Shown here: positions 10,573-21,467 of the stretch, piece by piece
Layout: each line of letters opens with the position of its first letter
Position numbering within the stretch: position 1 is the stretch's first letter
Source of the DNA: Mesostigma viride
Lineage: Eukaryota > Streptophyta > Mesostigmatophyceae > Mesostigmatales > Mesostigmataceae
Assembly: GCA_009746045.1 (NCBI GenBank)
Contig: RPFO01000154.1
Span: 4,600,637-4,664,636, forward strand
Direction: 5' to 3'
Length of the DNA stretch: 64,000 nt
Program-made: the position numbers and the translations under genes
Notes under the pieces: generated by a model
What the model saw: only the letters and a program-made list of their open reading frames with translations
What the model was told of the DNA's origin: nothing
Databases searched by the model: none

Positions 10573-10905
10573 TTAATATATATACGTATAACGCACGGTA
10601 CACAACCAGCCCTAGCCTTAGCTTAGCCCTTGTACAGCCAGCCATGCTACGTCCTGGCTATGCTTAGCCTACTTGCCCACGCTCCTTGTTATGATATGCT
10701 CACACGGGTCTTTTGCACCCACAGACCTTGTCGGATAGACGGGATGGTCTATCGTGTCCGATTGCTGCTGTGGCATGCCTCTGGCATGAAGGAGAAAGGG
10801 GCTCTCTGCCCTTTCTTCCTGTTGTGCACATACAGGGACTAAAAGCACTCGAGTGCTCCATGACTCCCCAACGGGAGCACGTGCGAGTTTAATTAATTAA
10901 TCACG
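10573..10905 (+). repeat. Resumed 3' UTR with terminal hairpin
   Basis: Continuation of the UTR broken at 4205; it matches 13222-13525. It ends with the hairpin GTGCTCC...GGGAGCAC enclosing ACTCCCCAACGGGAG (about 10852-10879), followed by TTTAATTAATTAA. Confidence 0.65.
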
Positions 10906-11475
10906 TCATGCGCCTGGCACGTGCGTGCTTTACCGCTCTGAAGGGGTCGGAGCCTGGCTTGGACATGATTCCTCAAGCACTTCGACCAGCCGGCAGGTGA
11001 GGAGTCTCCGAGTCCCTTGCCATAGCGTTTCAGCGCGACATCCTTACCCCCATCAGTGGAACTCACTGGTGAGCTCGATCAGGATGTCGGCTGTCCGCCG
11101 GTAAGGCAGTTGACCGGCTGCCCTGCATGCTCCTCACCTTTGATTACCTGGCGGATAAGCTGTTGTTTCTCAATTAACGCCGCAAGAAGCTTGCGAGGAC
11201 TTCCTGCACGCTGAACGACGACTTTCAAGACCCTGGCGCAGCAACAACGGCGACAGGAGCTATCTATCGCTGACCTACCGGCCTCCAGCTCCGGCAGACC
11301 GCACGCAGGGGGGAAGCCCGCCGGGCGGTACAATGGAGGGCCCGGGCAGTCATCCGGCCAGGTCGACCACTCAAGCGCCCTTGCAGGCGCCCCCTGCCGG
11401 CCACCCCAGCAACCCCAGCCTAGGGAATATATAGCAGTAGTGTAGACTAGTCAGGCTTAGCTTAGCACGTACGGC
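10906..11475 (+). pseudogene. Decayed LINE ORF1 C-terminus, second subfamily
   Basis: Fragments in shifting frames correspond to the end of the intact ORF1: a TTTGATTACCTGGCGGATAA segment matches the LLTFKTPADK region, CGCCGCAAGAAGCTTGCG matches the RRRKRLEK region, and the GCGCAGCAACAACGGCGACA run matches AQQQRRR. Stops and indels abound. A short UTR-like stretch follows. Confidence 0.6.
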
Positions 11476-11707
11476 ATGCATGGCCCACGCCTCTGCGCAT
11501 GTGCGCCTATGATGGGACTCCCCGTGTCGGATGATGCACTATGCTTCTTTCAGCTACTAAACGCGTCGGACCTCGCCGCTATAAGCTCCGCAACCCAGCC
11601 CGGCCTGCGCAGCCGGCAGCCCCATCGGCTTCCTCCCTCTGCAAGGATGCATGACATCCGAGCAGTGCCATGGAGGAGCACATGACCGGGTTGCTGGCCG
11701 AGAAGAT
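11476..11707. other. Probable ORF1 5' remnant
   Basis: No intact gene. It is C/G-rich and ends in GCCGAGAAGAT, the left target duplication of the 11708-12167 insertion; the other half of the same sequence resumes at 12179. It may be the upstream part of the ORF1 pseudogene at 12330-13115. Confidence 0.35.
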
Positions 11708-12167
11708 TAATTAATTAATTAATTAAACTCGTGCTCCCGTTGGGGAGTCACGGAGCACCGAAGTGCTTTTAATCCCTGTGTGTGCACTACAGGAGAAAGG
11801 GCAGAGACCCCCAGTCTCCTTCATGCCAAAGGCATGCCACAGCTGCGTTCGGGCGCGCTAGCTAAACGGACACGCTAACGATCCGGCAGTCTGTGGGTGC
11901 AATAAGACCGATGTGAGCATATCATAGCAAGGAGCGTGGGCAAGTAATCTGAACATAGCCAGGGCGTAGCATGGCTGTACTAGGACTAGGCTAAGGCTAT
12001 GGCTGTTTGTGTACCGTGCGTTGGCGGCACGTGACTAGGTGTGTTGGCACAGCTAGGCAAACATTCTAGGCATGGCTGCCTTAGCGGCAGTGACGCCAAT
12101 GGTTACAAGCTAGGGCTATTGCTATTCTAGCCCGCTGGGGGCGTCCACATCTTGTGGTTGATCATCA
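11708..12167 (-). mobile_element. Retroposon 3' tail insertion (460 bp) with target duplication
   Basis: GCCGAGAAGAT occurs at 11697-11707 and 12168-12178. Read on the minus strand, the insert starts in the last codons of an ORF1 (complement of ACCACAAGATGTGG), runs through the 3' UTR, then the GTGCTCC hairpin (about 11728-11757), and ends in a (TTAA)n tail at 11708. This is a typical 5'-truncated target-primed insertion. Confidence 0.85.
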
Positions 12168-12329
12168 GCCGAGAAGATGACATTGATGACCACGGCGCTC
12201 ACAATTAACACGCCACACGGTGGAGGCCAAGCAAGGTCTCCAATACGGAAACCAAGGTCGCCCACAAGCTTCAAACTACATAGCTTGACAGCTCATGCAC
12301 GGCGCTGCAGACCCGTGCGGCGCAGGCTT

Positions 12330-13115
12330 CTGATGCACATGCCGCCCTCCTAGCTCTCCCGCCTCAACGAGGTGGACGGGGCAAGTGCGGCGTGCTCATG
12401 AAGAAGCTTGAAGCCATCACCGCCCACACCAGCGGGGCCCTGGCCACGCAGGTACCAAAGATAGCGGAGCAGACGGCCACCATCGCATCCCAGCTACCCC
12501 GGCAGGATGCTGGCGACCTCCCGCCGCTCTCCTATGCGGACCTGCTGCGGTCAGCGACCGCCTCAACCACTGACGCCATCGCCACGAAACTCCAGGAGCT
12601 GGAGGACCACCTGCCATGCAGGGCCGCCGAACAACGCGAGGCCATGCACCGACCGCGCTCGCTGCGAGTGCTGCCATGCAGTGGTGCTGCGTCGTTTTCC
12701 CCAGAAGCCAGGTGAGACGTCAACCACCCTCACTTGCCGACGAGCTCAAGGACCAGCTTCTTACCCTCATGGGCCTGGTGGGTGAGGTAGAACTGCGCGG
12801 GTGCCACGGTCCGCCTTCCCCACTCACGGGACAAGGCCCGGCTCCCCCACCAGTCCTGCTCACCTTCCCCTCCCCAGATCGACAAGCAGCGGTTCCTTTC
12901 TCGGATCGTCGCAATTAGACGGGTTGCACGACCTCACCTGGACGCTGGACGACGACCTGACCCCCGCTCGATCAGCAGCAGCAGCGACGTGACCTGTGGC
13001 CGGAATACCTCGGCCACAAGCAGGACCCCCAGAAGCCCAAGGTGTACCCGGCGGGGCGGGGACCTGATTATCAACCACAAGATGTGGATCGACGCCCCGG
13101 CCCTGTGGGCTAGAA
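12330..13115 (+). pseudogene. Decayed LINE ORF1
   Basis: The segment at 12392-12650 encodes LSYADLLRSATASTTDAIA, paralogous to TWADMLKQHTTSTTSAVA of the intact ORF1. Then GLVGEVELRG, PPPVLLTF and TWTLDDDLTPA follow in different frames to about 12990. Multiple frameshifts make it non-functional. It is the same subfamily as 3126-3457. Confidence 0.75.
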
Positions 13116-13545
13116 TAGCCTTCAATGTAATGATTGGTAGTTACTGCCGCGCCCTGACAGCCATCCCTAGAATTGTGTTTGTTGCCTAGCCGTGCCACCA
13201 TACCTAGTCACGTGCACTGCTAACGCACGTTACACAACCATGCAGCCCTAGCCTTAGCTTAGCCCTTGTACAGCCAGCCATGCTACGGCCTGGCTATGCT
13301 TAGCCTACTTGCCCACGCTCCTTGTTATGATATATGCTCACGCGGGTCTTATTGCACCCACAGAACTTGCCGGATCGTCTATCGTACGGTCCGATTGCTG
13401 CTGTGGCATGCATGCCACTGGCATGAATTAGGAGAAAGGGGGTCTCTGCCCTTTCTTCCTGTTGTGCACATACAGGGATTAAATGCACTCCGGTGCTCCT
13501 TGACTCCCCAACGGGAGCACAATTATAATTAATGATGCAGAAAAT
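13116..13545 (+). repeat. 3' UTR with terminal hairpin, complete copy
   Basis: This is the best uninterrupted example of the UTR. It follows ORF1 directly and ends at about 13493-13520 in GTGCTCC...ACTCCCCAACGGGAGCAC, with a short AATTATAATTAAT tail. Other copies: 4007-4205 plus 10573-10905 (plus), 3538-3996 and 11708-12167 (minus). Confidence 0.7.
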
Positions 13546-13815
13546 TAAATTTAAATATAAGATGACTCCATGGGGAGATCATACATAGCACGTACGCCTT
13601 GCTTGATTGATGGAGGTGAGGGAAGCCGCGAAACCTAACTAAGCTAACTCTAAGCTTAGGTCAAGAAAATCCGAACTACTCTACTCAGCAAAGCGCCCCT
13701 TCCTCCTGGGGGGGGAGGGCTTGCCCACCGGGGCTGGCGTGTGGGCCTCCACTGAGGGACAATCGTCTGCCACCTCTTCTTGTTCTGCATAGCAGTCCAA
13801 GCAATACAGAGGGAG
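13546..13815 (-). repeat. Antisense retroposon 3' UTR
   Basis: Reverse complement of 146-345, including the segment CAGCAAAGCGCCCCTTCC and the hairpin with a GACTCCatGGGGAGATC core. It inserted with its tail against the preceding element. Confidence 0.6.
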
Positions 13816-14366
13816 GAAATTAATAAATTAATTAATTAATTAATTAATTAATAGACACGTGACTGCGTCACGTGAGCATAAGTCCTCAGTTGGAGGGGAA
13901 CATGGGATGGAATGGATGGTACAGTAAGCTATCTAGGTCCTAGTTACAGGGTTGCATGTGGGCACCACGGCCCGAATCGCTATGAATGCCGTACGCGGTC
14001 ACACGCGGAGCCCCCACAGACTTGGGGGTGCATGGTCTCCTTCATCACTACTAGCTTGCCATCACTACTTGCGCACCATCTGCCTCCATATTACAGACAA
14101 ACCAGGAGGCTGCCCGGGTGTGAGCCCGTCAGTCGTCTAGTGTAGCACATGTCCATGCAAAGTCTATATCACGAAAAGTCCACGGGTGGCGGCCCTGCCC
14201 GGCGTGCGGCCGGCCTGGGGCACACCAGGTGAGGACATATATTGCCCACCAGGCCCCAGGCTGGGCGGGCTTCGTGCCAACTAGTCTAATAATCTGATAT
14301 GTCTACCTGATCTGTGCGGGCCATGCAGGTTCCGGGCTATATAGGCCCAGGCGCCTATGCCTAAGA
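13816..14366. other. AATT tract, CACGTGA hairpin and unassigned sequence
   Basis: 13816-13852 is an (AATT)n run. It is followed at about 13855-13873 by CACGTGA-ctgcg-TCACGTG, a perfect 7-bp-arm hairpin, so this is probably another antisense retroposon tail with a different terminal hairpin. 13875-14366 contains no gene I can support. Confidence 0.4.
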
Positions 14367-16260
14367 ATGTGGGAAACATCAAACATAGGGCAAACTGCCA
14401 GCAGAAGCACGACGGCAAGGGGGCCTGGTTCTGGTACAAGCGCCTCGGGCACCCGGACGGCCTCGGCCGGCCCCACCGCCACGAATCATGTTCCTGGCGC
14501 CCCAGCCAAGCGGCTTCGTACCTGGGCCGCGGCCACGGCCGAGGTCGTGGGGACAGCTGAGCCGCCCCCGCCCCTGCTCCCAGCCGCCCGGCCGCCCGCC
14601 CGGCTGCCCTGGTGGCCGGCCCCGCTGGGCCCCGGCCGGCCCCGCTGGGCCCCCGGCCCCGCCCAGGTCAGCGGCGGACTATACCTAGTCCCCCCGCTGA
14701 TCGGCCCACGTACTTGGCGACCCGTCAGACTTGGCCTCCTTTCACCTCTCGCGAGGTCACGGAGGCGGTCCAGCGTCTGCGTTATGACGCAGCCACCGGC
14801 TCCGACGAGATTCCTGCCGCAGTTGGAAACTTGCAGCCGAATTCGAGGACACCGGTGTTATGCTGCTCTTCCGGGATATCTGCAACTGCCTTCTGCTGTC
14901 GTCGTAACCACCTCCAGCGGCCTGGCAACACACTTTTCGCACGATGCTGTCCAAGAACAAGGGGTCGCCAGCCGACCCCGGCAACTATACAGAGGGGTGA
15001 CAGTGCATCCAAAGTGCCCCCCTCAAGCTTCTTATGCGGCTCATCCTCAGAACCGCCTGCGCACGGCCCTGGACGGTCACCTCAGCGAGACTCAGCACGG
15101 CTTCCGTTCAGGTCGCAACACTGTCAGTACAGGCGCTCTTCGCTACTCGCCGACTTGTGGAGGAACTGCAACGCCTTCAGCCTGGCGGAGTCCCCTTTGC
15201 ACCTTGTGCTGGTGGACTTCATCAAAGCCTTCGATTCGGTTTTCTGGCCTGCGCTATGGGACATCCTCGAGCTGTTCCGGATCCCCCGCCTCCTTATTGC
15301 TGCATGTCATCCACAACCGGCCTGCATGAGAGGCCCACCACTTCGGTGCGCACTTCTTACGGGACCACGCCCGACCATGCCCTTTACAGAAGGGTGTGTG
15401 GCAGGGCATGCAGCGCTAGCTGTCGCCCTACCTGTTCATTATTGTGGTCGAATACGTGATGATTCAGGCACGCAAGCGATTTGCCCGCATCGATCATGGG
15501 TAGGGAACCAGGGGTGCAGGTTGCGTTTAACTCTGGCATGGCGGAGCGGAAACGGAGATGACATCACCCTCTTCGATCGAGGACACTGGGCACGTGCAGA
15601 CATGGCTTTACTGCCTGGCTATCGAGACCCGTGCAGTGGGGTTTGAGGTCAGCAAGAAGACAGAGGCCAGGGCTGGCGATTGGGCTCGGCCACCGGCACC
15701 GCCACCCCTCTATCTCCTTGACGGCTCTCGAGTCCTGTATCGGGACCGCGTCAAGCTGCCATGGGCAGCCTGCTTCCCAGCTGCAAGGCTGATGTGGACC
15801 ACCGCATCTCCCTCGCCTGGCACGCTTTACGCCATTACCGGGCCCTGTGGCGCAAGCCCCTCGGGCAAGATCGAGAAACAGGACCTGTTCAAGGTCCTCG
15901 TCCTTCCTGTTCTCACGTATGGGGCCGAGACGTGGACCCTCACCGCCGACCTGGCCCGCAAGCTGGACGGCGCGGTCACCAACATGCTGCGATCCATTTT
16001 CAGAGGAGGATATGCTGCTCATGTCCGCAATGAGGACCTTTACCTTGCCATGAAGGTAAAGGCATGCCGTATATCACCAGCACGTCCATTAAGCAGCGGC
16101 GCCTGCAGCTTGTAGGGCACCTAGCTCGCACCAACCAGGTAGACACCTCACGTGGCCCCGCCCCCGCGGGGCTGCGACCAGCTCAGCCTGGCCAGCACCT
16201 CCTGACGTGGGCCGGGCCCCGTGATGTTAGACGCCGCAAGGCCCGCACCTTCAAAGAATA
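14367..16260 (+). pseudogene. LINE ORF2, reverse transcriptase remnant (L1/RTE-like)
   Basis: RT landmarks appear in order but in different frames: FTSREVTEAVQRLRYDAATG (about 14740), ETQHGFRSGRNTV (about 15090), VDFIKAFDSVFW (palm motif A, about 15210), SPYLFII-type motif B (frameshifted, about 15420), GDDITLF (catalytic box, about 15556, usually YADD), LTYGAETWTL (about 15915), RRLQLVGHLAR (about 16098). No apurinic endonuclease domain is seen upstream, so it is 5'-truncated or eroded. It is the same family as the fragment at 1-145 and related to the two minus-strand copies that follow. Confidence 0.85.
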
Positions 16261-16585
16261 GCTAGTAGAGGACATGGCCGGGGGCCTAGGCCTCTCCGTG
16301 ATTTGGAAGAAGATGATGGGCAAGGCCAAGTGGGCCCAGGTCATAGAGGACCACGAGCCCCCCCCCAGGGTGCACGCGTGTGCAAACCCGCGGGAGGCAC
16401 GCCAGACAGCTCCCCTAGGGTAGCGTGATGTTGTTTAGATGGATGTTGTAGTTAGTGATGTTGTTTAGATAGATGTTACAAGTAGGTAGCTGATGTAGAT
16501 AGATTAGACCGGAGGACTGTTTGCATCAATCCATCGGGGTTCATGCTCTGTGACTCCCCAACCCGTGGGAGCACGAGTCTAATTA
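16261..16585 (+). repeat. LINE 3' UTR and hairpin tail
   Basis: Follows the ORF2 remnant. It contains short repeats of GATGTTGTTTAGAT(A/G)GATG and ends at about 16545-16576 in a hairpin with ACTCCCCAAC...GTGGGAGCAC, the same terminal structure as the ORF1-only elements. This links that hairpin to an RT-encoding LINE. Confidence 0.7.
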
Positions 16586-18130
16586 GTAGCGCAAACCACC
16601 GTACAAATCCTCATTACTAATGTGCAAACCAAAGGGGATGTTGAGAGCCTTGCACAGCATCTTGGTGACGTTGCCGTCGAGTCGATCGTTGCTCCAGCTC
16701 CTGCGTCAGTGTCCAGGTCTCCGCGCCGTAGGTCAGGATCGTCAGAACGACGACCTTGAAGAGGCCACGCTTGACGATCCGGGGTAGGGCGGGGTTGCTC
16801 CACCAGCGGCGGTGGTCATGGAGTTGTGCCCACGCCATGCCGATCCGTGTCGTCAGGTCGTCTTCGCAGTTGGGAAGCCTTAACTGCCGAGCAGCTTGAA
16901 GCAGCCTGAAGTAGGGAAGTTGACCTCGGTGTCGTCTAAGAGGCGGAGTGTGGGTGGGGGACCTGCCATGCCGTTGAGGGCCAGGGCCTCCGTTTTGGGG
17001 CTGATTTCTAGACCAACCGCCCGAGCCTCGAGCGCCAGGCAGTCCACCCAAAGTTGGAAAGACTCTGGCTTCTTGATGCATGAGTCGTGATATGTCGTCG
17101 GCATAATAAATGAGGTCAGCTAGTGAATTCTGCTTGTTAGTCGGCCCCCGGCCCTTCCCCAACTGAGCTCGTTCGTGATCGCTAGGCCAGGGGCACAGCC
17201 TGCAATGCTAGCAAAGCGAGCACGTGCCTGGCGCATAACATTATCCACTACAATAATCAACAGGTACGGCGACAGGACGCAACCCTGCCATGTCTAGACG
17301 CCATGTCTAGACGCCAGTCTGCAGTGGACATGGCGGGGTAAAGCCTTGTTGAGTGCGCACCGAAGTGGTCGACCCCTCATACAGCGTGCAGATGATGGTA
17401 ATCAGGGGAGTGGGGACGCGAGCGCGAGCAAGTACAGCCCATAGAGCGTCCCAGAGGACAGAATCAAAAGCCTTGAAGAAGTCGACGAAGATATCAGGAT
17501 GGCGGGTTAAACTCACCAGGTTGCAGGAGAGCGATTTCCTCGAAGAGGCGGCACGCAACGAAGATGGCCATGACGTGTTGCATGCGCCCAGGACGAAAGC
17601 CCATTTGACTTTCCCCTAGGTCACTGACCGTCGAGAGCAGAACGAAGGCGGTTGAGGATCATGCGCATGAACAACTTGAGTGCACGCGGCGCTCTGGATG
17701 CAGACTTTTCGGTAGTTGGCGGGGTCGTCAGGGGAACCTTTTTTTTTTTTGTACAGCATAATACGGTAGCTGTGCTGCCACTCAGGAATCGGCGGCGCGT
17801 CGGCAAGCCATGGATCCGGTTGCAGACGTCAAGCAGGAACCCCATGAGCGCCGTCAGCGAGGAAATGCGGTATTCAAACTGAGCTGGGACCACGAGGTCG
17901 GCCAGCAACTGCTGTGTATAGTTCATGGCAGGCCGATTACCAACCTTTCTGGGAATGTCGTTGGGGCCAAGTCAGGTCACGATATATGCCGCTGTGGCTG
18001 GCCAATTAAGCCGCGGGGGGACGGCCAGACCGAAGGCACCTGTCTACCTGACTGGTGCGGGCAAGATGTCCTACGAATGCTATCCTACGCTTCCTAATCT
18101 CCTCCGTAATGCGAGGCATACCCTGATACA
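16586..18130 (-). pseudogene. LINE ORF2, reverse transcriptase remnant, minus strand
   Basis: On the minus strand, from high to low coordinates: LNRLRSALDGQ (about 17625), VDFFKAFDSVLWDALW (about 17470), TTSVRTQQGF (about 17355), IYYADDIS with an intact catalytic box (about 17090), and LTYGAETWTLT (about 16710). Frameshifts separate these blocks. A run of ten T near 17740 may be a later insertion or slippage. It is related to, but diverged from, the 14367-16260 copy. Confidence 0.85.
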
Positions 18131-18165
18131 AAGACTCTAACGACAGGTCTATGTGTTGAAAACTC

Positions 18166-18660
18166 CTACGTTAAGGACCTGTCGGCACATCCTGTAAACC
18201 GTGCCGTCCAGCCGTGCGTCCATCTGGTCCGTGAGCATCCATGCCTTGGCGCCATGCATACGTGAGCACCGTGAGGACTAGGACCTTGAAGAGCACTCGC
18301 TTGCAGTTCTCGCCCAGGGTCTTCGAGTGCCACTAGGGGTTGAGCGAGCGGAGCCTGGCCCAGGCCAGGCCGGCCGATGCGGGTGTCCACATCGTCGGCT
18401 GCATCGGGGAGCATGCTACCCAGCAGCTTGAAGAGCTCACGGAACGGGACCTCCGTCCCGTCTAGCAGCAGCGGCCGTGGCGGACAACTGGTAGCCCCAA
18501 TCACCATTGCCTGGGTTTTGACATTTCTCTCCAACCCCATGCACCGCCTGCGCCTCCAACCCAAACAGTCCAGCCAGGTCTGAATGTGCTCGGGGCGCTT
18601 GATGAGGGTGGTATCATCCGCATAAATCAGGTAGAATAGGAAGATGGATATAACAAGGAT
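18166..18660 (-). pseudogene. LINE reverse transcriptase fragment, minus strand
   Basis: The minus-strand frame contains IYADDTTLIKRPEHIQTWLD (catalytic box and following helix), then LLLDGTEVPFRELFKLLGSM, then a damaged thumb block. It is a separate copy from the neighbour at 16586-18130, because both contain the YADD-to-thumb segment. The open frame extends upstream to 19020, but that part shows no RT similarity. Confidence 0.8.
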
Positions 18661-19498
18661 GCATATAAACGACATCATCCCGCATGCAAACAACATGCCA
18701 AACACGTTGCCGTACCTAGCTGGCTCAATAATGACCTTTCTAGATTCCCTTGGCCGGGACCCTCGTATCTCGATCACACATTGGTGATACTTAGACATGC
18801 ACAGGCCGCCATAGCCGCGTAATGCATGATTCGCCATGACTACCAAGTTGATGTTCTGTGCAAAGATTACCACTAACCGCGTCCGCATTTCCAACAAATG
18901 CTGCAGCGGACGACCCGTACCAAATCTGGATGCCCGGGCTGGCCCAGACTGCCTAGCCATAAGGGAAAATCCACGTACGATAAGCAAGGACTCATGGGGC
19001 ACTGGCGACCAAGAATGCACTATTTTTCTAACTGTTTTTTCCTAATCTGTTGACGTGGTCACGCCTGGCCTAGGAAAATCATGCATCTTCATTATGAGCA
19101 ACATTCTGAACGTTTCAAGCCACGAGCCGCAAAATTTCCGTGACAATGGCACAACGGCAGCCATATCTAGACACGCTTGCGCGAGTGACAATTTCCCGCC
19201 AACTTAAGCCGCAAGATACATTCTCAATGCACATTGTAATTCACCGGCTACGGCAAATATACCCCCCAAAGCTATGCATCACCTTCATCCCTACGTCTTC
19301 CAAGAACCACCGCTACACGAACAACTTTCCTCCGGCGCGGGTGGCGCGGCGCTCTGGGAATTCAGCTCTGCGCCACTTGGGGTCACTGCGACATGTTGCA
19401 CTGTTTCAGGACTATGTGGAAGCTGGGGAGCTTGCCTTCTCACGGTGACCCGGGCCTGGCTCACTCACGTTGCAAGAAGGACTGCATGGTTGCGCGGT
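18661..19498. other. Interval without a recognisable gene
   Basis: Frames at 19140-19448 and 19274-19576 on the plus strand resemble nothing known and overlap the 3' side of the exonuclease gene. No repeat shared with the rest of the window was noticed. Confidence 0.4.
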
Positions 19499-20796
19499 TT
19501 ATTCTTGATGTGCCGTCCCTCCCCGCACAACCGCGTGCCTACCCTTCTCACAAAGCTTGCACAGCCTCCGTGTTAGTGGCTCATGCAACGAGGATGTCAT
19601 GAGGCGGTCGATGTTCACATTCACCAATGAGGGGCAATCTCTGTGAGTGTGGTACACCTTGGCCATCGGTAAGTAGAAGGCGTGGGTAGACATCTCAGGC
19701 GGGTCTCGCATGTCAACAAGCTCAGCACCTGCCAACCCCGCCTTTGCTGCACCCTTCTCACAACGTGTGCAAATTTTACGCCCCGCCGGCACCGTGCCCC
19801 GTTGATGCAGCCGGCCTCTCGCAACGGCTGTGATCCGCGGACACCGCTCTGACGTGTGAAAACATGCCGCACCTTCGACGTACCAACAGGCAGTGGATGA
19901 CAAGCCCAGTACCAGCGGCGGTGGCGGCACGTCTTGCAAGTTTGTCAAGGCCATGGGCTGGTGAACCCACTTGATGCCTGGCTGTAGCAACGAGAGCACC
20001 TGGGCCCAGCCTTTCCCCTGCCTCTCTGGTGAGGAGCGAAAGACCTGCGCCGCGTGGCGCACGATGTCCGCTAGCGCAAGGGTGTCGCCCTCTGCGCGGT
20101 GGAAGGTGCAAGAAGATAGGCCCAAGAATTCGGAAAGGAACTCGATTGTATATCTGCCTGCAGAGGGCCAACATGCTCGCACCACCGGAAGGGAGCATGC
20201 AACACGGAGCGGACGCTGCTCTTCCTTCCAAAAATCAGGTGGTAAGGATTGCCTCAGCATTCTGAGATCGAATGCGGCATTGTGAGCCACCAGCAAAGGG
20301 ATCTTTTCTGTCTCCATGCTCCCATCACCACAACGTTGACGTAACCATGCATACAACTCTGTGAAGACTTCTTGGAATGGCCGTTCTGACGCGACCATGT
20401 CATCCGAAATGTTGAATGTCATCCGAAATGCTTCGCACGCGCTCTTGCACTGATCTTGCATGGGAAAGGATTCACTAAAGACGAGAAGACTGAGTCCCCG
20501 GAAGCATGGCTGCGAACGGCAACGAGATCTTTTTCCGAGAATGACCATCCGAACTCTGGAACGTGGCATACAGAAATCTCGACAATGCGCGCATCCGCAT
20601 CTAGCCCAGTAGTTTCAGTATCAAACATGAAGAGCTCATAATTTGCATCTGGGAGGTATGGAGCCGCTTGCACTCTTTTCGATACCATGCTAAGAATAAC
20701 TTCCACGGACTTAAATTTTGCCTCCCAAGGTACCGGGAGACTTGCCCGCTCTTTATCCAAGATCGTCCAATCAATCACTCCACGCCATTGATTCAA
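19499..20796 (-). CDS. DEDDh 3'-5' exonuclease with two C-terminal zinc-binding-like modules (frame broken)
   Basis: Two overlapping minus-strand frames make up one protein. The upstream frame (20796-20419) carries exonuclease motif I, FDTETTG (residues 58-64 of that frame), then FSSLVNP, as in DnaQ/PolC-type proofreading exonucleases. The downstream frame (to 19499) carries ISDDMV, motif II HNAAFD, and motif III HRAEGD with its His, so all DEDDh acidic residues are present. After about residue 230 of this frame come two similar modules, CFHTSERCPRI...CTRCEKG and VYHTHRDCPSL...CKLCEKG, each with a Cys/His pair and CxxC, resembling Ada-like metal-binding motifs. The frames must be joined near 20400-20460 by an indel, frameshift or unrecognised intron. 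It probably degrades or proofreads DNA or RNA 3' ends; substrate unknown. It lies alone between LINE remnants and a DNA transposon. Confidence 0.7.
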
Positions 20797-21467
20797 AGCT
20801 AAAAGCGCCTAAAATACCAGAGTATCCCGTCTGATATGATTTCCCCTGCAACATTCAGTACCATGCGGCCGCGCTTAAGGTTGATGTCGCTGAGTACTTA
20901 ATGAATTAACGGTGCACTGCACTGCTCACACTGGAGACCTTCTGATTACCTAGTGATTACGGTCGAGTAGAATGACGTTAAAGGCCTTCGCGAAGAAATT
21001 GTGCTGCATGCATGCAACTGCACAAACCAATACTGAAATATTTTTTTCCCGGTAAATCCTGGGTAAATGGGTATTTTTATTACAGTTACTGTAACCAAAG
21101 GGAACCACGTAGTGACCAGCTGGTGACTACAAACCAATAATATTGCCCAATTCCCTGCATGGACCACTTTTCACTGTAGTTTACCGCCACGTGGTGCGGC
21201 TTTCTAGTGGTACAACTTTATCTGTTCTAGTGGTACAACTTTATTCCACCGAATTTGTCCCGAATTTGCAAGCATAAGGGTGAGGGTCTTCCGAAAATTG
21301 GCTCCGCCGTAGAGTTTCAACGGGCAAGTTGCAAACACGCACGTTACTTGATAATCACACGTCAGTCTCAGTCGGATCCCACGCCGGTCATAGCATGTAC
21401 AGCTATGACCGGAATATAGTCATTCGCGCCTAAGTTGGGTTCGAGGGTTTCTTCGGGTCAACCCAAC
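20797..21467. other. Intergenic, with tandem duplication and hairpin
   Basis: No gene seen. TTCTAGTGGTACAACTTTAT is tandemly duplicated at about 21202-21245. At 21431-21470 AAGTTGGGTT and AACCCAACTT form a hairpin immediately beside the TTAA element. The 5' side of the exonuclease gene lies here, but no promoter motif is convincing. Confidence 0.4.

Noticed and set aside
18661-19020. N-terminal extension of the minus-strand RT frame
   Set aside because: Open by chance; it contains none of the RT motifs expected upstream of YADD.
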